A stretch of DNA of 64,000 nt from Rhodoferax sp. WC2427 (GCF_040822085.1 NZ_CP162006.1:1054001-1118000), one strand, 5' to 3'; counted from the stretch's first letter, positions 1-10,667 are shown. Numbers and translations: made by a program. Notes: generated by a model from the letters alone, not told the origin.

Positions 1-1
1 C

Positions 2-2338
2 ACTCCAGTCTGTAAAGAGAGAATACTTATCAAAACGACCAGCCACACCAGCGGCCTGCTGGACGAGATCGAAGGCACCATCCAGGGTCACCGCGATGGA
101 CACGGGTTTGTACTGCGCGACGACGGCGAGTCCGACATTTACTTGCCTTCCAACGAAATGCGCGCCGTACTGCACAAGGACCGGGTCAAGGTCAACATTG
201 TGCGCAGCGACCGCAAAGGTCGCCCTGAAGGCCGGGTTTTGGAAATTGTCGAGCGCCCCCCGCAGCCCATCATTGGCCGTCTGCTGCAAGAAAGCGGTAT
301 TTGGCTCGTAGCCCCTGAAGACAAGCGTTACGGCCAGGACGTATTGATTCCCAAGGCCGGTATCGGCAGCGCCAAAGCCGGGCAGGTGGTGGTGGTCGAG
401 CTGACCGAGCCGCCCGCGCTGTTTGGCCAGCCCGTGGGCCGCGTCAAGGAAGTGCTGGGCGAGGTGGACGACCCCGGCATGGAAATCGAAATCGCGGTGC
501 GCAAATATGACGTGCCGCATATTTTTTCCGACGCCTGTATCGCCTTGGCCCGCACCCTGCCCGACAAGGTGCGCCCGCAGGACAAAAAGAACCGTGTCGA
601 TCTGACCGACGTGCCGCTGGTCACCATCGACGGCGAGGACGCCCGCGACTTCGACGATGCCGTCTACTGCGAACCCGCCAAGGTCGGCCGTGGCAAGGGC
701 TGGCGCCTGCTGGTCGCGATTGCCGACGTGAGCAACTATGTGGAAACCGGCTCGGCCATCGACGTGGATGCCTACGACCGCGCCACCAGCGTGTACTTTC
801 CGCGCCGCGTGATTCCCATGCTGCCTGAGAAGCTGTCCAACGGCCTGTGCTCGCTGAACCCCGATGTGGAGCGCCTGTGCATGGTCTGTGACATGCTGGT
901 CACCGCCAAGGGCGATGTGCACGCCTACCAGTTCTACCCGGCGGTGATGTTCAGCCATGCGCGCTTCACCTATACCGAAGTGGCGGCGATTCTGGCCAAC
1001 ACCCGGGGCCCCGAGGCCACGCGCCGCAAAGACCGCGTGAACGACCTGCTCAACCTGCAAGATGTCTACCACGCCCTGCTGGTCGCCCGCAAGGTGCGCG
1101 GCGCGGTGGACTTTGAAACCGTTGAGACCCAAATCGTGTGTGACGAAGGCGGACGCATCGAAAAGATCGTGCCCCGCACCCGCAACGAAGCCCACAAGCT
1201 CATCGAAGAGGCCATGCTGGCCGCCAACGTCTGCAGCGCCGATTTCATCGCCCAGGGCAAGCACCCCGGCCTGTTCCGCGTGCACGAGGGCCCCACGCCC
1301 GAGAAGATCGAAATGCTGCGCAACTACCTGAAGGCCACCGGCGTAGGTATGTCGATTAGCGACGACCCGAAAACCGCCGAATTCCAGGCCATTGCCAACG
1401 CCACCAAAGACCGGCCCGACGCGCAGCAAATCCACTCCATGCTGCTGCGCTCCATGCAGCAGGCCATCTACACGCCCATGAACGGCGGGCATTTCGGGTT
1501 GGCGTTCGATGCCTACACCCATTTCACCAGCCCGATCCGGCGCTACCCCGATCTGCTGGTGCACCGCGTCATCAAGGCCATCCTGGCGCACCGCAAGTAC
1601 CAGTTGCCCACCTTGCCCACCCCCGGTGAGGCGCATGCCAAGCTGGCCAAACGCCTGAGCAAGGGCGCGGCCTCCAAGCTGCAAGGCAAGGTCGGCGAGC
1701 CCGACATGAAGATCAAGAAGGTCAGCCCCGAAACGCTGGCCTGGCAGGCGGCGGGCCTGCATTGCAGCGCCAACGAGCGCCGCGCCGACGAGGCCAGCCG
1801 CGATGTGGAAGCCTGGCTGAAGTGCAAATACATGCGCGAGCACCTCGGCGAGGAATTTGGTGGCACGGTCACTGCCGCCACCGGCTTCGGCATCTTCGTC
1901 ACGCTGGACGCGATGTATGTCGAAGGCCTGGTGCACATCACCGAGCTGGGCGGCGAGTACTTCAAGTTCGACGAAGCCCGGCAAGAGCTGCGCGGCGAGC
2001 GCACCGGCATCCGCTATGCCATCGGCACCCGCGTGCAGGTCCAGGTCAGCCGCGTCGATCTGGACGGCCGCAAGATCGACTTCCGCCTGATCCGCGAGGG
2101 CGAAGAGCTGGTCAACCGTGCCATGAAAGACAAGGGCGTGCAGCGCGAAGGCGGCAACCGGTCCGGCAATGAGGCCCCAGCCCCTAAACGCTCGGGTCGC
2201 AAGGCCGGAGCGGGTGCCCCCCGCGACCGCGACCATGCCGAGCGCGGGCCCATCCAGGCCAGCGCCGCCGCCAAAGCCCCGGGCAAGACCCCCGCCAAGG
2301 GCGGTGCGGCCAAGAAGAAAACCCGTACCCGCCGCTAG
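2..2338 (+). CDS. rnr: Ribonuclease R (5'-truncated by window edge)
   Basis: 3'-5' processive exoribonuclease that degrades structured RNA and takes part in rRNA and tmRNA quality control. The frame is open to the left edge, so the start lies outside; 778 residues are visible. In order: cold-shock/OB fold ([10 protein letters not shown] at about residues 30-40), the RNB catalytic domain with its acidic metal-binding run [10 protein letters not shown] near residue 210, a C-terminal S1 domain (GFGIFVTLD, near residue 625), then a Lys/Ala/Pro-rich basic tail typical of RNase R. The N-terminal winged-helix part is mostly missing because of the cut. An SDR gene follows 13 bp downstream on the same strand. 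Identity is secure; the exact 5' end cannot be stated. Confidence 0.95.
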   Translation, partial: TPVCKERILIKTTSHTSGLLDEIEGTIQGHRDGHGFVLRDDGESDIYLPSNEMRAVLHKDRVKVNIVRSDRKGRPEGRVLEIVERPPQPIIGRLLQESGIWLVAPEDKRYGQDVLIPKAGIGSAKAGQVVVVELTEPPALFGQPVGRVKEVLGEVDDPGMEIEIAVRKYDVPHIFSDACIALARTLPDKVRPQDKKNRVDLTDVPLVTIDGEDARDFDDAVYCEPAKVGRGKGWRLLVAIADVSNYVETGSAIDVDAYDRATSVYFPRRVIPMLPEKLSNGLCSLNPDVERLCMVCDMLVTAKGDVHAYQFYPAVMFSHARFTYTEVAAILANTRGPEATRRKDRVNDLLNLQDVYHALLVARKVRGAVDFETVETQIVCDEGGRIEKIVPRTRNEAHKLIEEAMLAANVCSADFIAQGKHPGLFRVHEGPTPEKIEMLRNYLKATGVGMSISDDPKTAEFQAIANATKDRPDAQQIHSMLLRSMQQAIYTPMNGGHFGLAFDAYTHFTSPIRRYPDLLVHRVIKAILAHRKYQLPTLPTPGEAHAKLAKRLSKGAASKLQGKVGEPDMKIKKVSPETLAWQAAGLHCSANERRADEASRDVEAWLKCKYMREHLGEEFGGTVTAATGFGIFVTLDAMYVEGLVHITELGGEYFKFDEARQELRGERTGIRYAIGTRVQVQVSRVDLDGRKIDFRLIREGEELVNRAMKDKGVQREGGNRSGNEAPAPKRSGRKAGAGAPRDRDHAERGPIQASAAAKAPGKTPAKGGAAKKKTRTRR

Positions 2339-2351
2339 AGGAAGCCCAGCC

Positions 2352-3107
2352 ATGGAAAACCACCCCAAAGTCGCCATCGTCACCGGCGCAGGCAGCGGCA
2401 TTGGCCGCGCCGTTGCCCTGGCGCTGCTGGCCGCCGGCTACCGCGTTGCGCTGGCCGGCCGCCGTGCGGAACCCCTGCACGCGGTGGCGCTGGAGTCCGG
2501 TGCCGCAGAGCGTGCCTTGGCCGTGCCTACCGACGTGACCGATGCCGCCGCCGTGCAGGCTTTGTTCGATGCCACGGTGGCCCAGTTTGGCCGGGTCGAT
2601 CTGCTGTTCAATAACGCCGGTACCGGCACGCCTGCCGTGCTGCTGGAAGATCTGAGCCTGGCCCAATGGCAGAGCGTGGTGAACGTGAACTTCACCGGCA
2701 TGTTTTTGTGCATCCAGCAGGCGTTTCGGGTGATGAAGGCGCAAAGCCCGCAGGGCGGGCGCATCATCAACAACGGCTCCATCTCCAGCACCACGCCGCG
2801 CCCGAACTCGATTGCCTATACCTCCACCAAGCACGGTGTGCGCGGCATGACCAAGGCCGCTGCGCTGGATGGCCGCAAGTACAACATCGCCGTGGGCCAG
2901 ATCGACATCGGCAATGCCGCTACCGACATGACCAAGCGCATGACCACCGGCATCCTGCAACCGAATGGCGAGATGGTGGTCGAGCCGGTGATGGACGTGG
3001 CCATCGTCGGCAAGTCGGTGCTCTACATGGACAGCCTGCCGCCGGAGGCCAACGTGCTGTTCCACACCGTCATGGCCACCAAGATGCCCTTCGTGGGTCG
3101 CGGCTAG
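2352..3107 (+). CDS. SDR-family NAD(P)-dependent oxidoreductase
   Basis: Classical short-chain dehydrogenase/reductase of 251 residues. The Rossmann glycine motif TGAGSGIG is at residues 11-18, NNAG at 87-90, a catalytic Ser around 143-146, and YTSTK gives Tyr156 and Lys160. I chose the ATG at 2352: the glycine motif then sits at the usual distance from the N-terminus, and rnr ends 13 bp upstream. The frame stays open further upstream inside rnr, but that part has no family similarity. The substrate cannot be read from the sequence. Its stop codon overlaps the stop of the convergent NAD(P)HX repair gene in a shared CTAG. Confidence 0.9.
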   Translation: MENHPKVAIVTGAGSGIGRAVALALLAAGYRVALAGRRAEPLHAVALESGAAERALAVPTDVTDAAAVQALFDATVAQFGRVDLLFNNAGTGTPAVLLEDLSLAQWQSVVNVNFTGMFLCIQQAFRVMKAQSPQGGRIINNGSISSTTPRPNSIAYTSTKHGVRGMTKAAALDGRKYNIAVGQIDIGNAATDMTKRMTTGILQPNGEMVVEPVMDVAIVGKSVLYMDSLPPEANVLFHTVMATKMPFVGRG

Positions 3108-4582
3108 CTTCTTGCCAGCGCGCTGGCCGTCAGCGGCTGGCCCGCGGGCCAATGGTCTGCCGCCAGCCCGTGCGCAAATACCGCCTCGCAGGCGGCCACC
3201 ACCGCATATTGGCCCATCGCCAGCCGGGCACCGACCATGCCGGCCAGCACATCCCCCGTTCCCGCCGTCGCCAGCCGTCCATTACCGGTGGGGTTGATGT
3301 GGGGCGTCTGGCTCGGCGCGGCGATGACCGTGCCCGAACCCTTGAGCACCGCCACGCAGGCGAAACGGTCGGCCAGTTGCTGGGCGGCCCCCAGCCGGTC
3401 GGCCTGGATCTGCGCGGTGCTGCAGCCCAGCAGGCGGGCGGCTTCCAGCGGATGCGGGGTGAGCACCGTGGGCAGGCTTTGGGTGGCGCGGGCGCGCAAC
3501 TGGGCTTGCAGGGCGGTGTCGGCGGCGATGGCGTTCAGCGCGTCGGCATCCAGCACCAGCCGGGCGGCCTCAGCCAGTACCCGGGGCAGCAGGGCGCGCA
3601 CCGCCTCGCCGCCGCCACAGCCGCACACCACGGCCAGCGCGTGCAAGGCCAGGGCGCTGGGCGCGCGGAACATCAGTTCGGGCTGTTGCGGGTGTACGCC
3701 CAGGCTGCCGCCGTCCAGCAGCCCGACGAAGACCCGCCCGGCGCCCGTGTGCAGCGCGGCGCTGGCGGCCAGCAGGGCGGCACCGGTCATGCCCGGTGCG
3801 CCGCCGAGGATGGCCACGTCACCGTAACTGCCTTTGTGGCTGGCATGGGTGCGGCTGGCCGAAAGCGGTGCGCCTACCAGTTGGGCCGTGGCGCCATGGG
3901 CCGTGGGGATGCCCAAGTCGTCCAACCAGACCTGGCCTGCGGCATCGCGGCCATGGCCGGTAAACAGACCTGGCTTGAGGCTGAGTAGGCACAGCGTGTT
4001 TTGTGCATAAATGATGCTGATAGCGCTTATTCCATCGGCGCTACCAGCTACTGATTGCATAGCAAAACTACCGGTGTCGGCTTGCAGGCCGGTGGGTAAA
4101 TCGATAGCCAGGATGGGGGCCGGGCTGGCGTTCATGGCGGCAATCCATGCGGCCATGGTGCCTGCCGGGGCGCGGCTGCTGCCGATGCCCAGGAGTGCAT
4201 CGATGCACAGGTCCTGGGTGGTCAGGGCGGTGGGCGGCGTATCGGCGAAAAGCACGCCTGCGGCGCGGGCGCGGGCCAGCGCGGCCAGGCTGTCGGCGGG
4301 GGCGCTGGCTTCTGTGCCCAGCCAGGTCACCACCACGGCGGTGCCGCGCAGATGCAGCTGGGTGGCGGCTTCCAGCCCGTCGCCGCCGTTGTTGCCGGGG
4401 CCGCAGGCAATCCACACGGTGCGGGCGTGCGGTGCCAGCGCCCGGGCCAGCCGGGCCACGGCCAGCCCGGCGCGCTGCATCAGGGTGTGGGGCGGCAGGT
4501 CGGCCATGGCGGCCTGCTCAATGCGGCGCGTGGCCGCGGTGTCAAACAGGGGGTGGGCGCGGTCAGGTGTGATGCGTTGCAT
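3104..4582 (-). CDS. nnr: Bifunctional NAD(P)H-hydrate epimerase / ADP-dependent NAD(P)H-hydrate dehydratase
   Basis: Repairs NADHX and NADPHX, damaged hydrated forms of NAD(P)H. The N-terminal YjeF_N epimerase half shows GPGNNGGDG (residues 61-69) and [11 protein letters not shown] (161-171). The C-terminal ribokinase-like dehydratase half has [25 protein letters not shown] and the late GTGDVLAG loop. At 492 residues it matches the usual bifunctional length. The start at 4582 ([13 protein letters not shown]) is preferred; an in-frame upstream extension to 4633 would overlap the upstream gene. Residues about 172-195, between the two halves, are encoded by a copy of the dispersed palindromic repeat read antisense. 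It follows the DadA-like gene by 23 bp, probably as an operon. Confidence 0.93.
   Translation of the reverse strand: MQRITPDRAHPLFDTAATRRIEQAAMADLPPHTLMQRAGLAVARLARALAPHARTVWIACGPGNNGGDGLEAATQLHLRGTAVVVTWLGTEASAPADSLAALARARAAGVLFADTPPTALTTQDLCIDALLGIGSSRAPAGTMAAWIAAMNASPAPILAIDLPTGLQADTGSFAMQSVAGSADGISAISIIYAQNTLCLLSLKPGLFTGHGRDAAGQVWLDDLGIPTAHGATAQLVGAPLSASRTHASHKGSYGDVAILGGAPGMTGAALLAASAALHTGAGRVFVGLLDGGSLGVHPQQPELMFRAPSALALHALAVVCGCGGGEAVRALLPRVLAEAARLVLDADALNAIAADTALQAQLRARATQSLPTVLTPHPLEAARLLGCSTAQIQADRLGAAQQLADRFACVAVLKGSGTVIAAPSQTPHINPTGNGRLATAGTGDVLAGMVGARLAMGQYAVVAACEAVFAHGLAADHWPAGQPLTASALARS
4013..4068 (+). repeat. Dispersed palindromic repeat copy 1, inside nnr (antisense to it)
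   Basis: AT-richer block carrying the family core GCGCTTATTCCAT followed by GGCGCTACCAGCTAC and the small terminal hairpin GCTA...TAGC ending at 4065. The nonapeptide frame (4039-4065, plus strand) would read A-L-P-A-T-D-C-I-A but lies opposite the coding strand. Here nnr reads the element in another way, as [15 protein letters not shown], in the link between the two enzyme halves. Confidence 0.7.
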
Positions 4583-4605
4583 GGCCGAATTGTGCGCCCG
4601 GGATC

Positions 4606-5859
4606 TCAGTGCCGCAGGCGCTCCAGTCCCCAACCGTCGATGTCCAGCTCCGGCACGCGGCCTGCCACCAGGTCGGCGGTGGCGCGGGCGCTGCCGCTGG
4701 CCAGTGCCCAGCCGTAGGCGCCGTGCCCCAGGTTCAGCCAGATGCCGGGCCGGCCGCTGGGGCCGATCACCGGGGTGCCGTCGGGCAGGGTGGGGCGGGC
4801 GCCTTTCCAGATCTGCACATTGCTGGCGAGCTGGGCCGCGCCGGGGAACCAGTCGTACAGCACCTGGTACAGGCGGGCGATGGCGGCTGGGTTTTTGGCA
4901 TCGGCGCGGCTGCCCATGTCAAATCCGCCCGCCACGCGCACGCGCTGGCCCATGCGGGCAATCGAGATCTGGTGCTGGCCGTCGACCACCGCGCTGACCG
5001 GGGCGTTCAGGGGTTCGCGGATGGCGGCCGACAGCGAGTAGCCGTACACCGCCGCCAGCGGAATCTGCACGCCTAGCGGCCGCAGCAGCGCAGCCGAGGC
5101 CAGCCCGGCGCAGACCACCACCGCGTCAAAGCGGCGCGGCGTGGCCTCGTTTGCTATGGAAACGGTAGCTGCTGGCGCAGGTTCGATGTGCGCTACCGTG
5201 CGATTGAACTCAAATTGCACGCCAAGCTGCTGGGCTTCCGCCTTGAGCAGCATGGTGAACTGGCGGCAGTTGCCCACGGCATCGCCGGGCAGGTGGATGG
5301 CGGCGGCTAGGGGGGTGTCGGCGTTCAGGGCGGGTTCGTGCAGGCGGGCGGCCGGGGCATCGAGCTGTTGCCAGGCCACACCCGCCTCGCGCAGCCATTG
5401 CAGACCGGGCTGGGCCTGGTCCCGTTCTTTGGCGGTGCGCAGCAGCAGCAGGCTGCCCTCGATGCGGTCGTAGTCCAGATGCAGGTGGTGGGTCAGGGCT
5501 TGCAGGCGTTCGGCACTGTATCCGGCCAGGCGGTGCAGCCGGGCGCGGTGGTCTAGGTAGACGGCGGGTTGCTGGGCACTGCGGCATTTCCACAGCCAGG
5601 CCAGTTCGTTACCCGTCAGGCCCCAGCCCAGTTGGACGGGCGCGTTTCGGCTGAACAGACCCTGCAGCACGCTGCCGACCAGGCCGGGCGGGGCACTGGG
5701 CAAGGCGGTGCCCAGGGTGAGCAGGCCCGCACTGGCAAAGCTGGCCTCCTCGGCGGCGGCGCTGTGGCGCTCAAATACGGTGACCTGGTGGCCGTCGGCG
5801 GCCAACTCGTATGCGGTGCTGACGCCCACCACCCCCGCGCCAATCACGGCGACCTTCAT
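4606..5859 (-). CDS. DadA-like FAD-dependent D-amino-acid dehydrogenase
   Basis: DAO/DadA-family flavoprotein of 417 residues. It starts with the FAD-binding beta-alpha-beta motif IGAGVVGVSTAYELA (residues 6-20) and ends with the second FAD-contacting segment LNLGHGAYGWALASGSA typical of D-amino-acid dehydrogenases. Such enzymes oxidise D-amino acids to 2-oxo acids and ammonia and pass electrons to the respiratory chain. It is probably co-transcribed with nnr 23 bp downstream. Residues 228-236 (A-P-A-A-T-V-S-I-A) come from a copy of the dispersed repeat. DadA itself is the closest match I can name, but a paralogue with another amino-acid preference is possible, so no symbol is given. Confidence 0.88.
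   Translation of the reverse strand: MKVAVIGAGVVGVSTAYELAADGHQVTVFERHSAAAEEASFASAGLLTLGTALPSAPPGLVGSVLQGLFSRNAPVQLGWGLTGNELAWLWKCRSAQQPAVYLDHRARLHRLAGYSAERLQALTHHLHLDYDRIEGSLLLLRTAKERDQAQPGLQWLREAGVAWQQLDAPAARLHEPALNADTPLAAAIHLPGDAVGNCRQFTMLLKAEAQQLGVQFEFNRTVAHIEPAPAATVSIANEATPRRFDAVVVCAGLASAALLRPLGVQIPLAAVYGYSLSAAIREPLNAPVSAVVDGQHQISIARMGQRVRVAGGFDMGSRADAKNPAAIARLYQVLYDWFPGAAQLASNVQIWKGARPTLPDGTPVIGPSGRPGIWLNLGHGAYGWALASGSARATADLVAGRVPELDIDGWGLERLRH
5150..5200 (-). repeat. Dispersed palindromic repeat copy 2, in-frame inside the DadA-like gene
   Basis: Contains the terminal hairpin GCTA-tggaaacgg-TAGC and the core TAGCTGCTGGCGC. On the coding strand, 5178-5152 reads GCG CCA GCA GCT ACC GTT then TCC ATA GCA, giving A-P-A-A-T-V-S-I-A. 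The frame and orientation are the same as in dxr, lpxB and metG. Confidence 0.72.
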
Positions 5860-5904
5860 GCGGCAAACACCCGCATCTTCTCAAACAACATGCAAACCTT
5901 AGAT

Positions 5905-5967
5905 TTATAGAAAAAATGCTGCTTGCGCTTATTGGATAAGCGTAAGCAGCTATTAAAACTGTAGTGT
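5905..5967 (+). repeat. Dispersed palindromic repeat copy 3, intergenic, near-perfect palindrome
   Basis: Arms at 5918-5932 (GCTGCTTGCGCTTAT) and 5936-5950 pair over 15 bp with one mismatch around the loop TGG. The nonapeptide frame at 5940-5966 reads GCG TAA GCA GCT ATT AAA, so a stop replaces the usual CAA codon. It occupies most of the 93-bp gap between the amidase and the DadA-like gene. Confidence 0.85.
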
Positions 5968-7320
5968 AGCCTCGGCGAGCAATGCCAGGTTCAACAGGGT
6001 GTCGTCGTGCAGGGCGGCATGCCACAGCATCAGCCCGACCGGCAGTTCATCGGCGGTGTGGCAGGGCAGGGAGATGGCGCAGCCGTCCAGCATGTTGACC
6101 ACGCTGGGGTTGCGCAGCAGCAGGCCGTTGGTGTGGAAGAAGGCGTCGTCGCGCTCCACGCCGGGGGCCACATTGGCGATGGGTGCGGCCACGGCGGGCA
6201 CCGTGGGCGACAGCACGGCATCAAAGCCCTGCAGGGCGGTTTCCATCTTGGCGATCCAGGCAGTGCGGGCGGCGACCAGCTCGGCATATTCAAAGGCACG
6301 CATTTGCGATCCACGCTCGATACGGGCCAGCACGCGCGGGTCGTAGGCGGCGCGGATGTGCGGGCCGCGGGCCAGCAGCGGACGGTGCCAGATGTAGGCC
6401 TCCACCGCCGAAAAGCCGCCGGTCGCCTGGATGCCGTGCAGCTCGCGCACTTCTTCCAGCGGGATGTCCACCAGGGTTGCGCCCGCGTCGCGCAGGCGCT
6501 GCAGGCTGCGCTCGAAGGCGCGGGCCACCGTGTGGTCCATGCTGTCCAGAAAGCCGCTGCGCGCCACGGCCAGCCGGTAGCTGGAGAGTGGGGCGGCGCT
6601 GCGCGGCACCTGGCGCTGGGCCAGAATTTCATGCGCCAGAACTGCGTCGCGCACGGTCCGGGTCAGGGCGCAGGCCGTGTCCAAGGTGCTGGACAGGGGT
6701 ACCGCACCCGCCGTGGGCACCAGGCGGGCGGTGCTTTTGAAGCCGACGATGCCATTCAGCGCCGCCGGAATACGGATCGAGCCGCCGGTGTCCGAACCCA
6801 GCCCGATGAAGGCCGCCCCGGTGGCCACCGACACCGCCGCGCCGGACGAGGAGCCGCCCGGAATCCGGGGCACCGTGCCGTAGATACGGGCACCGGCTGC
6901 CTGGTCGTAGCGCCCGTCCCAGGCGACCGGGGTGCCGTGGTGCGGGTTCACGCCCACGCCCGAGAAGGCGAACTCCGTCATGTTGGTGCGCCCCAGGATG
7001 CCGCCACCGGCCGCGCGCAACCGGGCCACGGCCGGGCTGTCGGCGGTGGCGGGGGCACGGTCGGCCAGGACCCGCGAGCCTGCGGTGGTCACCTCACCGG
7101 CCACGTCGAACAGGTCTTTGACCGAGATGGCCAGGCCGCCCAGCGGGCTGGCCAGGTTGGCCTGCGCCGCCTGGGATTGGGCGGGGTCGAATCGGGTCTG
7201 CAAAAAGGCATTGCGGCAGGCGGGCGACTGGGCAATGGCGATGGACCGGGCCATCTCTGCCGCCGAAGTGGTGTGCCCGGACTGCAGGGACTGGAGGGTG
7301 GAGGTCAGGTCTGGGCGCAT
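5953..7320 (-). CDS. Amidase signature family protein (AS amidase)
   Basis: Amidase-signature hydrolase of 455 residues. The Ser-cisSer-Lys triad is visible: Lys68 in ISVKDLFDVAG, Ser157 in PGGSSSG and the nucleophile Ser181 in GSDTGGSIRIPA. Family members hydrolyse amides such as allophanate, aryl amides or Glu-tRNA(Gln) intermediates. The absence of gatB/gatC neighbours and the lone position favour a general amidase over GatA. I chose the start at 7320 (MRPDLTSTL). The frame is open far upstream, but that is antisense to rpsB and has no amidase similarity. The 3' end runs into the tail of the intergenic repeat copy. Substrate unknown. Confidence 0.88.
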   Translation of the reverse strand: MRPDLTSTLQSLQSGHTTSAAEMARSIAIAQSPACRNAFLQTRFDPAQSQAAQANLASPLGGLAISVKDLFDVAGEVTTAGSRVLADRAPATADSPAVARLRAAGGGILGRTNMTEFAFSGVGVNPHHGTPVAWDGRYDQAAGARIYGTVPRIPGGSSSGAAVSVATGAAFIGLGSDTGGSIRIPAALNGIVGFKSTARLVPTAGAVPLSSTLDTACALTRTVRDAVLAHEILAQRQVPRSAAPLSSYRLAVARSGFLDSMDHTVARAFERSLQRLRDAGATLVDIPLEEVRELHGIQATGGFSAVEAYIWHRPLLARGPHIRAAYDPRVLARIERGSQMRAFEYAELVAARTAWIAKMETALQGFDAVLSPTVPAVAAPIANVAPGVERDDAFFHTNGLLLRNPSVVNMLDGCAISLPCHTADELPVGLMLWHAALHDDTLLNLALLAEATLQF

Positions 7321-7497
7321 GCGGGTAGGAGGGAGTGTGCTAGACTCCTTGGGTTTTGCTGATCGGTCAAACTTGTTTTGATTGTTGGTTAAAACAAATC
7401 GCAAACCAGTCCATTCAAGGTGTTGTCCTGTCATATTTTGTATATGAAACAGTGGCAAATCGGGCTGAATTTTAGACGCAACCTTAAGGAAAATACC
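7321..7497. promoter_or_regulatory. Divergent promoter/leader region, amidase | rpsB
   Basis: 177 bp, AT-rich relative to the genes, between the leftward amidase and rightward rpsB. It should hold the start signals of the whole rpsB-tsf cluster. A TAGACT at 7341-7346 resembles a -10 box, but no convincing -35 sits at the right spacing. The last 15 bases include TTAAGGA, the rpsB ribosome binding site. The long leader could host S2 autoregulation as known for some rpsB operons; that is inference only. Confidence 0.4.
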
Positions 7498-8256
7498 ATG
7501 TCCGTCAACATGCGCGAAATGCTCGAAGCCGGTGTCCATTTTGGCCACCAAACCCGTTTCTGGAACCCCAAGATGGCCCCGTTCATCTTCGGTCACCGTA
7601 ACAAGATCCACATCATCAACCTGGAAAAATCGCTGCCGATGTTCCAGGAAGCGGCCAAGTTTGCCAAGCAACTGACCGCCAACCGTGGCACCATTTTGAT
7701 GGTCGGCACCAAGCGCCAGGCCCGCGAAATCGTGGCCGGTGAAGCCGCCCGTGCCGGCGTGCCTTTCGTCGACCAGCGCTGGCTCGGCGGCATGCTGACC
7801 AACTTCAAGACCGTCAAGACCTCGATCAAGCGTCTGAAGGACATGAAGATCCAGCAAGAAGCCGGTCTGGACGCCATGAGCAAGAAAGAACAGCTGATGT
7901 TCGCCCGCGAAATGGTCAAGCTGGAAAAAGACATCGGTGGCATCCAGGATATGGTCACCCTGCCGGACGCCATCTTCGTGATCGACGTGGGCTTCCACAA
8001 GATCGCCATCCTTGAAGCCCGCAAGCTGGGCATCCCGCTGATCGGCGTGGTCGATACCAACCACTCCCCAGAAGGCATCGACTACGTGATCCCTGGCAAC
8101 GACGACTCCTCCAAGGCTGTCGCTCTGTACGCTCGTGGCATCGCCGACGCGATCATCGAAGGCCGCAACAGCGCTGGCAATGACGTGGTCAAGGCCGTAG
8201 CCGCTGCGGAAAGCGCCGACGAATTCGTGGAAGTGAACGAGGCTGCTGCAGCCTAA
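7498..8256 (+). CDS. rpsB: 30S ribosomal protein S2
   Basis: Small-subunit protein S2, 252 residues, with the canonical N-terminus [20 protein letters not shown] and the conserved segments [16 protein letters not shown] and [14 protein letters not shown]. It binds 16S rRNA near the 3' domain and helps recruit S1. The ATG at 7498 follows an AAGGAAA binding site; an upstream in-frame extension to 7420 lacks similarity. It heads the rpsB-tsf pair, with a Rho-independent hairpin between the two genes that probably sets their ratio. Confidence 0.98.
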   Translation: MSVNMREMLEAGVHFGHQTRFWNPKMAPFIFGHRNKIHIINLEKSLPMFQEAAKFAKQLTANRGTILMVGTKRQAREIVAGEAARAGVPFVDQRWLGGMLTNFKTVKTSIKRLKDMKIQQEAGLDAMSKKEQLMFAREMVKLEKDIGGIQDMVTLPDAIFVIDVGFHKIAILEARKLGIPLIGVVDTNHSPEGIDYVIPGNDDSSKAVALYARGIADAIIEGRNSAGNDVVKAVAAAESADEFVEVNEAAAA

Positions 8257-8290
8257 GCGTTCCCCATGGCGCGGCGCACTGCCGCGATCA

Positions 8291-8318
8291 AAGAGGGGCG
8301 CAAGCCCCCTTTTTTTTA
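8291..8318 (+). terminator. Rho-independent terminator/attenuator between rpsB and tsf
   Basis: GGGGC (8295-8299), loop GCAA, GCCCC (8304-8308), then a run of eight T. A short but strong stem with a stable tetraloop. Its place between two co-regulated translation genes suggests partial termination. Confidence 0.85.
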
Positions 8319-8348
8319 CTAATTTAAGACGTTAAGACGGAGAAATAT

Positions 8349-9272
8349 ATGGCTGCAATTACCGCAAGCATGGTCGCTGAACTGCGTGGCAAAACCGACG
8401 CCCCCATGATGGAGTGCAAGAAGGCATTGACCGAAGCCGAAGGCGACATGGGCAAGGCTGAAGAGCTGCTGCGCGTCAAGCTCGGTAGCAAGGCGGGCAA
8501 GGCCGCTTCGCGTATCACCGCCGAAGGCGTGGTCACCAGCTACTTTGACGGCACCACCGGTGCTTTGCTCGAAGTCAATTGCGAAACCGACTTCGTGACC
8601 AAGAACGACAGCTTCCTGGCACTGGCCCAGGGCGCGGTCGAACTGATCGCCAAGAACAACCCTGCCGACGTGGCCGCCCTGAGCGCCCTGGCCTACGCCC
8701 AAGACGGTTTCGGCCCCACCCTGGAAGACGTGCGCAAGGGTCTGATCGGCAAGATCGGCGAAAACATGACGTTCCGCCGCTTCAAGCAGTTCAGCACCGG
8801 CGCCAAGCTGGCCGGCTACCTGCACGGCACGCGCATTGGCGTGGTGGTCGAGTTTGAAGGTGACGACGTGGCTGCCAAAGACGTGGCCATGCACATCGCC
8901 GCCATGAAGCCCGTGGCCCTGTCCAGCGCCGACGTGCCTGCCGACCTGATCGCCAAAGAGCGTTCGGTGGCAACTGCCAAGGCTGCAGAAGACGCTTCGG
9001 TGGCCGTGGCCGCTGGCAAGCCGGTCCAGTCCGACGAAATCGTTGCCAAGCGCATCGAAGGCGGCGTGCAGAAGTACCTGAAGGAAGTCTCCTTGTTCAA
9101 CCAGTCTTTCGTCAAGAACGACAAGCAAACGGTTGAGCAGATGCTCAAGGCCACCGGCACCACCGTGAAAGCATTCACGATGTTTGTGGTGGGCGAAGGC
9201 ATTGAGAAGAAGGTCGACGACTTCGCTGCCGAAGTGGCTGCCCAAGTGGCTGCTGCCAAGGCTACCGCCTGA
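8349..9272 (+). CDS. tsf: Translation elongation factor Ts
   Basis: Guanine nucleotide exchange factor for EF-Tu, 307 residues. The N-terminal UBA-like segment ([20 protein letters not shown]) is followed by the core signature [16 protein letters not shown] and the C-terminal dimerisation part. A GGAGAAATAT binding site precedes the ATG. It follows rpsB across an intergenic terminator, the usual bacterial arrangement. Confidence 0.98.
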   Translation: MAAITASMVAELRGKTDAPMMECKKALTEAEGDMGKAEELLRVKLGSKAGKAASRITAEGVVTSYFDGTTGALLEVNCETDFVTKNDSFLALAQGAVELIAKNNPADVAALSALAYAQDGFGPTLEDVRKGLIGKIGENMTFRRFKQFSTGAKLAGYLHGTRIGVVVEFEGDDVAAKDVAMHIAAMKPVALSSADVPADLIAKERSVATAKAAEDASVAVAAGKPVQSDEIVAKRIEGGVQKYLKEVSLFNQSFVKNDKQTVEQMLKATGTTVKAFTMFVVGEGIEKKVDDFAAEVAAQVAAAKATA

Positions 9273-9345
9273 TTTTTCTGACGCAGTACTGACCTATTTT
9301 GCCCCTACCATTAGCCACTTTTCCACCATTACGAGGACTCTCCCC

Positions 9346-10068
9346 ATGACCCAAGCCCAACCAGCCTACAAGCGCATTTTGCTCAAGCTGTCGGGGGAGG
9401 CGTTGATGGGCGACGACCAGTTCGGCATCAACCGCGACACCATCGTGCGTATGGTGGAGGAGGTTGCCGACATCACCCGTCTGGGTGTGCAGGTGGCGGT
9501 GGTGATCGGTGGCGGCAATATTTTTCGCGGCGTAGCGGGGGGTTCGGTCGGTATGGACCGCGCCACCGCCGACTACATGGGCATGCTGGCCACGGTGATG
9601 AATGCGCTGGCCCTGGCCGATGCCATGAACAAGGCCGGTCTGACCGCCCGCGTCATGTCGGCCATCGCCATCGACCAGGTGGTTGAACCCTATGTGCGCC
9701 CCAAGGCCTTGCAGTACCTGGAAGAGGGCAAGGTGGTGGTGTTTGCGGCCGGTACCGGCAACCCGTTTTTCACCACCGACACGGCTGCGGCCCTGCGCGG
9801 TGCCGAGATCGGTGCCGAGATCGTGCTCAAGGCCACCAAGGTGGACGGTGTCTACACCGCCGACCCCAAGAAAGACCCCAGCGCGACCCGTTACACCACG
9901 CTGACCTTCGACCAGGCGATGTCGCAAAATCTGGGCATCATGGATGCGACCGCCTTTGCGCTGTGCCGCGACCAGAAATTGCCGATCAAGGTGTTCTCGA
10001 TCTTCAAACACGGTGCGCTACAACGCGTGGTGATGGGCGAAGACGAAGGTACCTTGGTCCACGCGTGA
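9346..10068 (+). CDS. pyrH: Uridylate kinase (UMP kinase)
   Basis: Amino-acid-kinase-fold UMP kinase of 240 residues that makes UDP for pyrimidine nucleotide synthesis. Motifs: [14 protein letters not shown] at the N-terminus, [11 protein letters not shown], the acidic site segment [16 protein letters not shown], and the C-terminal [14 protein letters not shown]. The start at 9346 is set by the AGGACTC site and by the family N-terminus; an in-frame upstream opening overlaps tsf and is spurious. It is likely allosterically controlled by GTP and UTP as in other proteobacteria. Confidence 0.98.
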   Translation: MTQAQPAYKRILLKLSGEALMGDDQFGINRDTIVRMVEEVADITRLGVQVAVVIGGGNIFRGVAGGSVGMDRATADYMGMLATVMNALALADAMNKAGLTARVMSAIAIDQVVEPYVRPKALQYLEEGKVVVFAAGTGNPFFTTDTAAALRGAEIGAEIVLKATKVDGVYTADPKKDPSATRYTTLTFDQAMSQNLGIMDATAFALCRDQKLPIKVFSIFKHGALQRVVMGEDEGTLVHA

Positions 10069-10092
10069 GCCGGACTTCCGAGGAGAAACCAC

Positions 10093-10653
10093 ATGACCAT
10101 TGCCGACGTTAAAACCAATCTGCAGGCCCGGATGGAACAGTCCATCGTGGCCTTCAAAAACAACCTGTCCAAGATCCGCACAGGCCGCGCCAACCCCGGT
10201 TTGCTCGACACCGTGCACGTCGACTACTACGGCTCCATGGTGCCCATCAGCCAGGTGGCGAATGTGTCGCTGATCGACTCGCGCACCATCGGTGTGCAGC
10301 CCTGGGAAAAGAGCATGGCGGCCAAGGTGGAAAAAGCCATCCGCGACAGCCATCTGGGCCTGAACCCCGCGTCCATGGGCGACCTGATCCGGGTGCCCAT
10401 GCCCGCCATGAGCGAAGAGCGCCGCAAGGAACTCACCAAGCTGGCCCGCACCGAAGGCGAAAGCGCCAAGATCATCGTGCGCAACGTGCGCCGTGATGCC
10501 AACGAAGCCATCAAAAAGCTGGTCAAGGACAAATTGGCCTCGGAAGACGACCAAAAGCGCGCCGAAGCCGAAGTCCAGAAGATCACCGACCGCCACATCG
10601 CCGAAGTGGACCAACTCGTAGTCGCCAAAGAAGCCGACATCATGGCCGTCTAG
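10093..10653 (+). CDS. frr: Ribosome recycling factor
   Basis: RRF, 186 residues, splits post-termination ribosomes together with EF-G. It shows the typical [17 protein letters not shown] segment, the middle [16 protein letters not shown] and the helical C-terminal half with RREL-like and [15 protein letters not shown] motifs. A GAGGAGAAACC binding site precedes the ATG. 24 bp separate it from pyrH, 14 bp from uppS. Confidence 0.98.
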   Translation: MTIADVKTNLQARMEQSIVAFKNNLSKIRTGRANPGLLDTVHVDYYGSMVPISQVANVSLIDSRTIGVQPWEKSMAAKVEKAIRDSHLGLNPASMGDLIRVPMPAMSEERRKELTKLARTEGESAKIIVRNVRRDANEAIKKLVKDKLASEDDQKRAEAEVQKITDRHIAEVDQLVVAKEADIMAV

Positions 10654-10667
10654 GCCTGGCTGCGCCG

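Noticed and set aside
7321-8064. A 248-residue N-terminal extension of the amidase running antisense through rpsB
   Set aside because: The amidase family begins at the Met encoded at 7320; the extension overlaps a ribosomal protein gene and has no amidase-like sequence.
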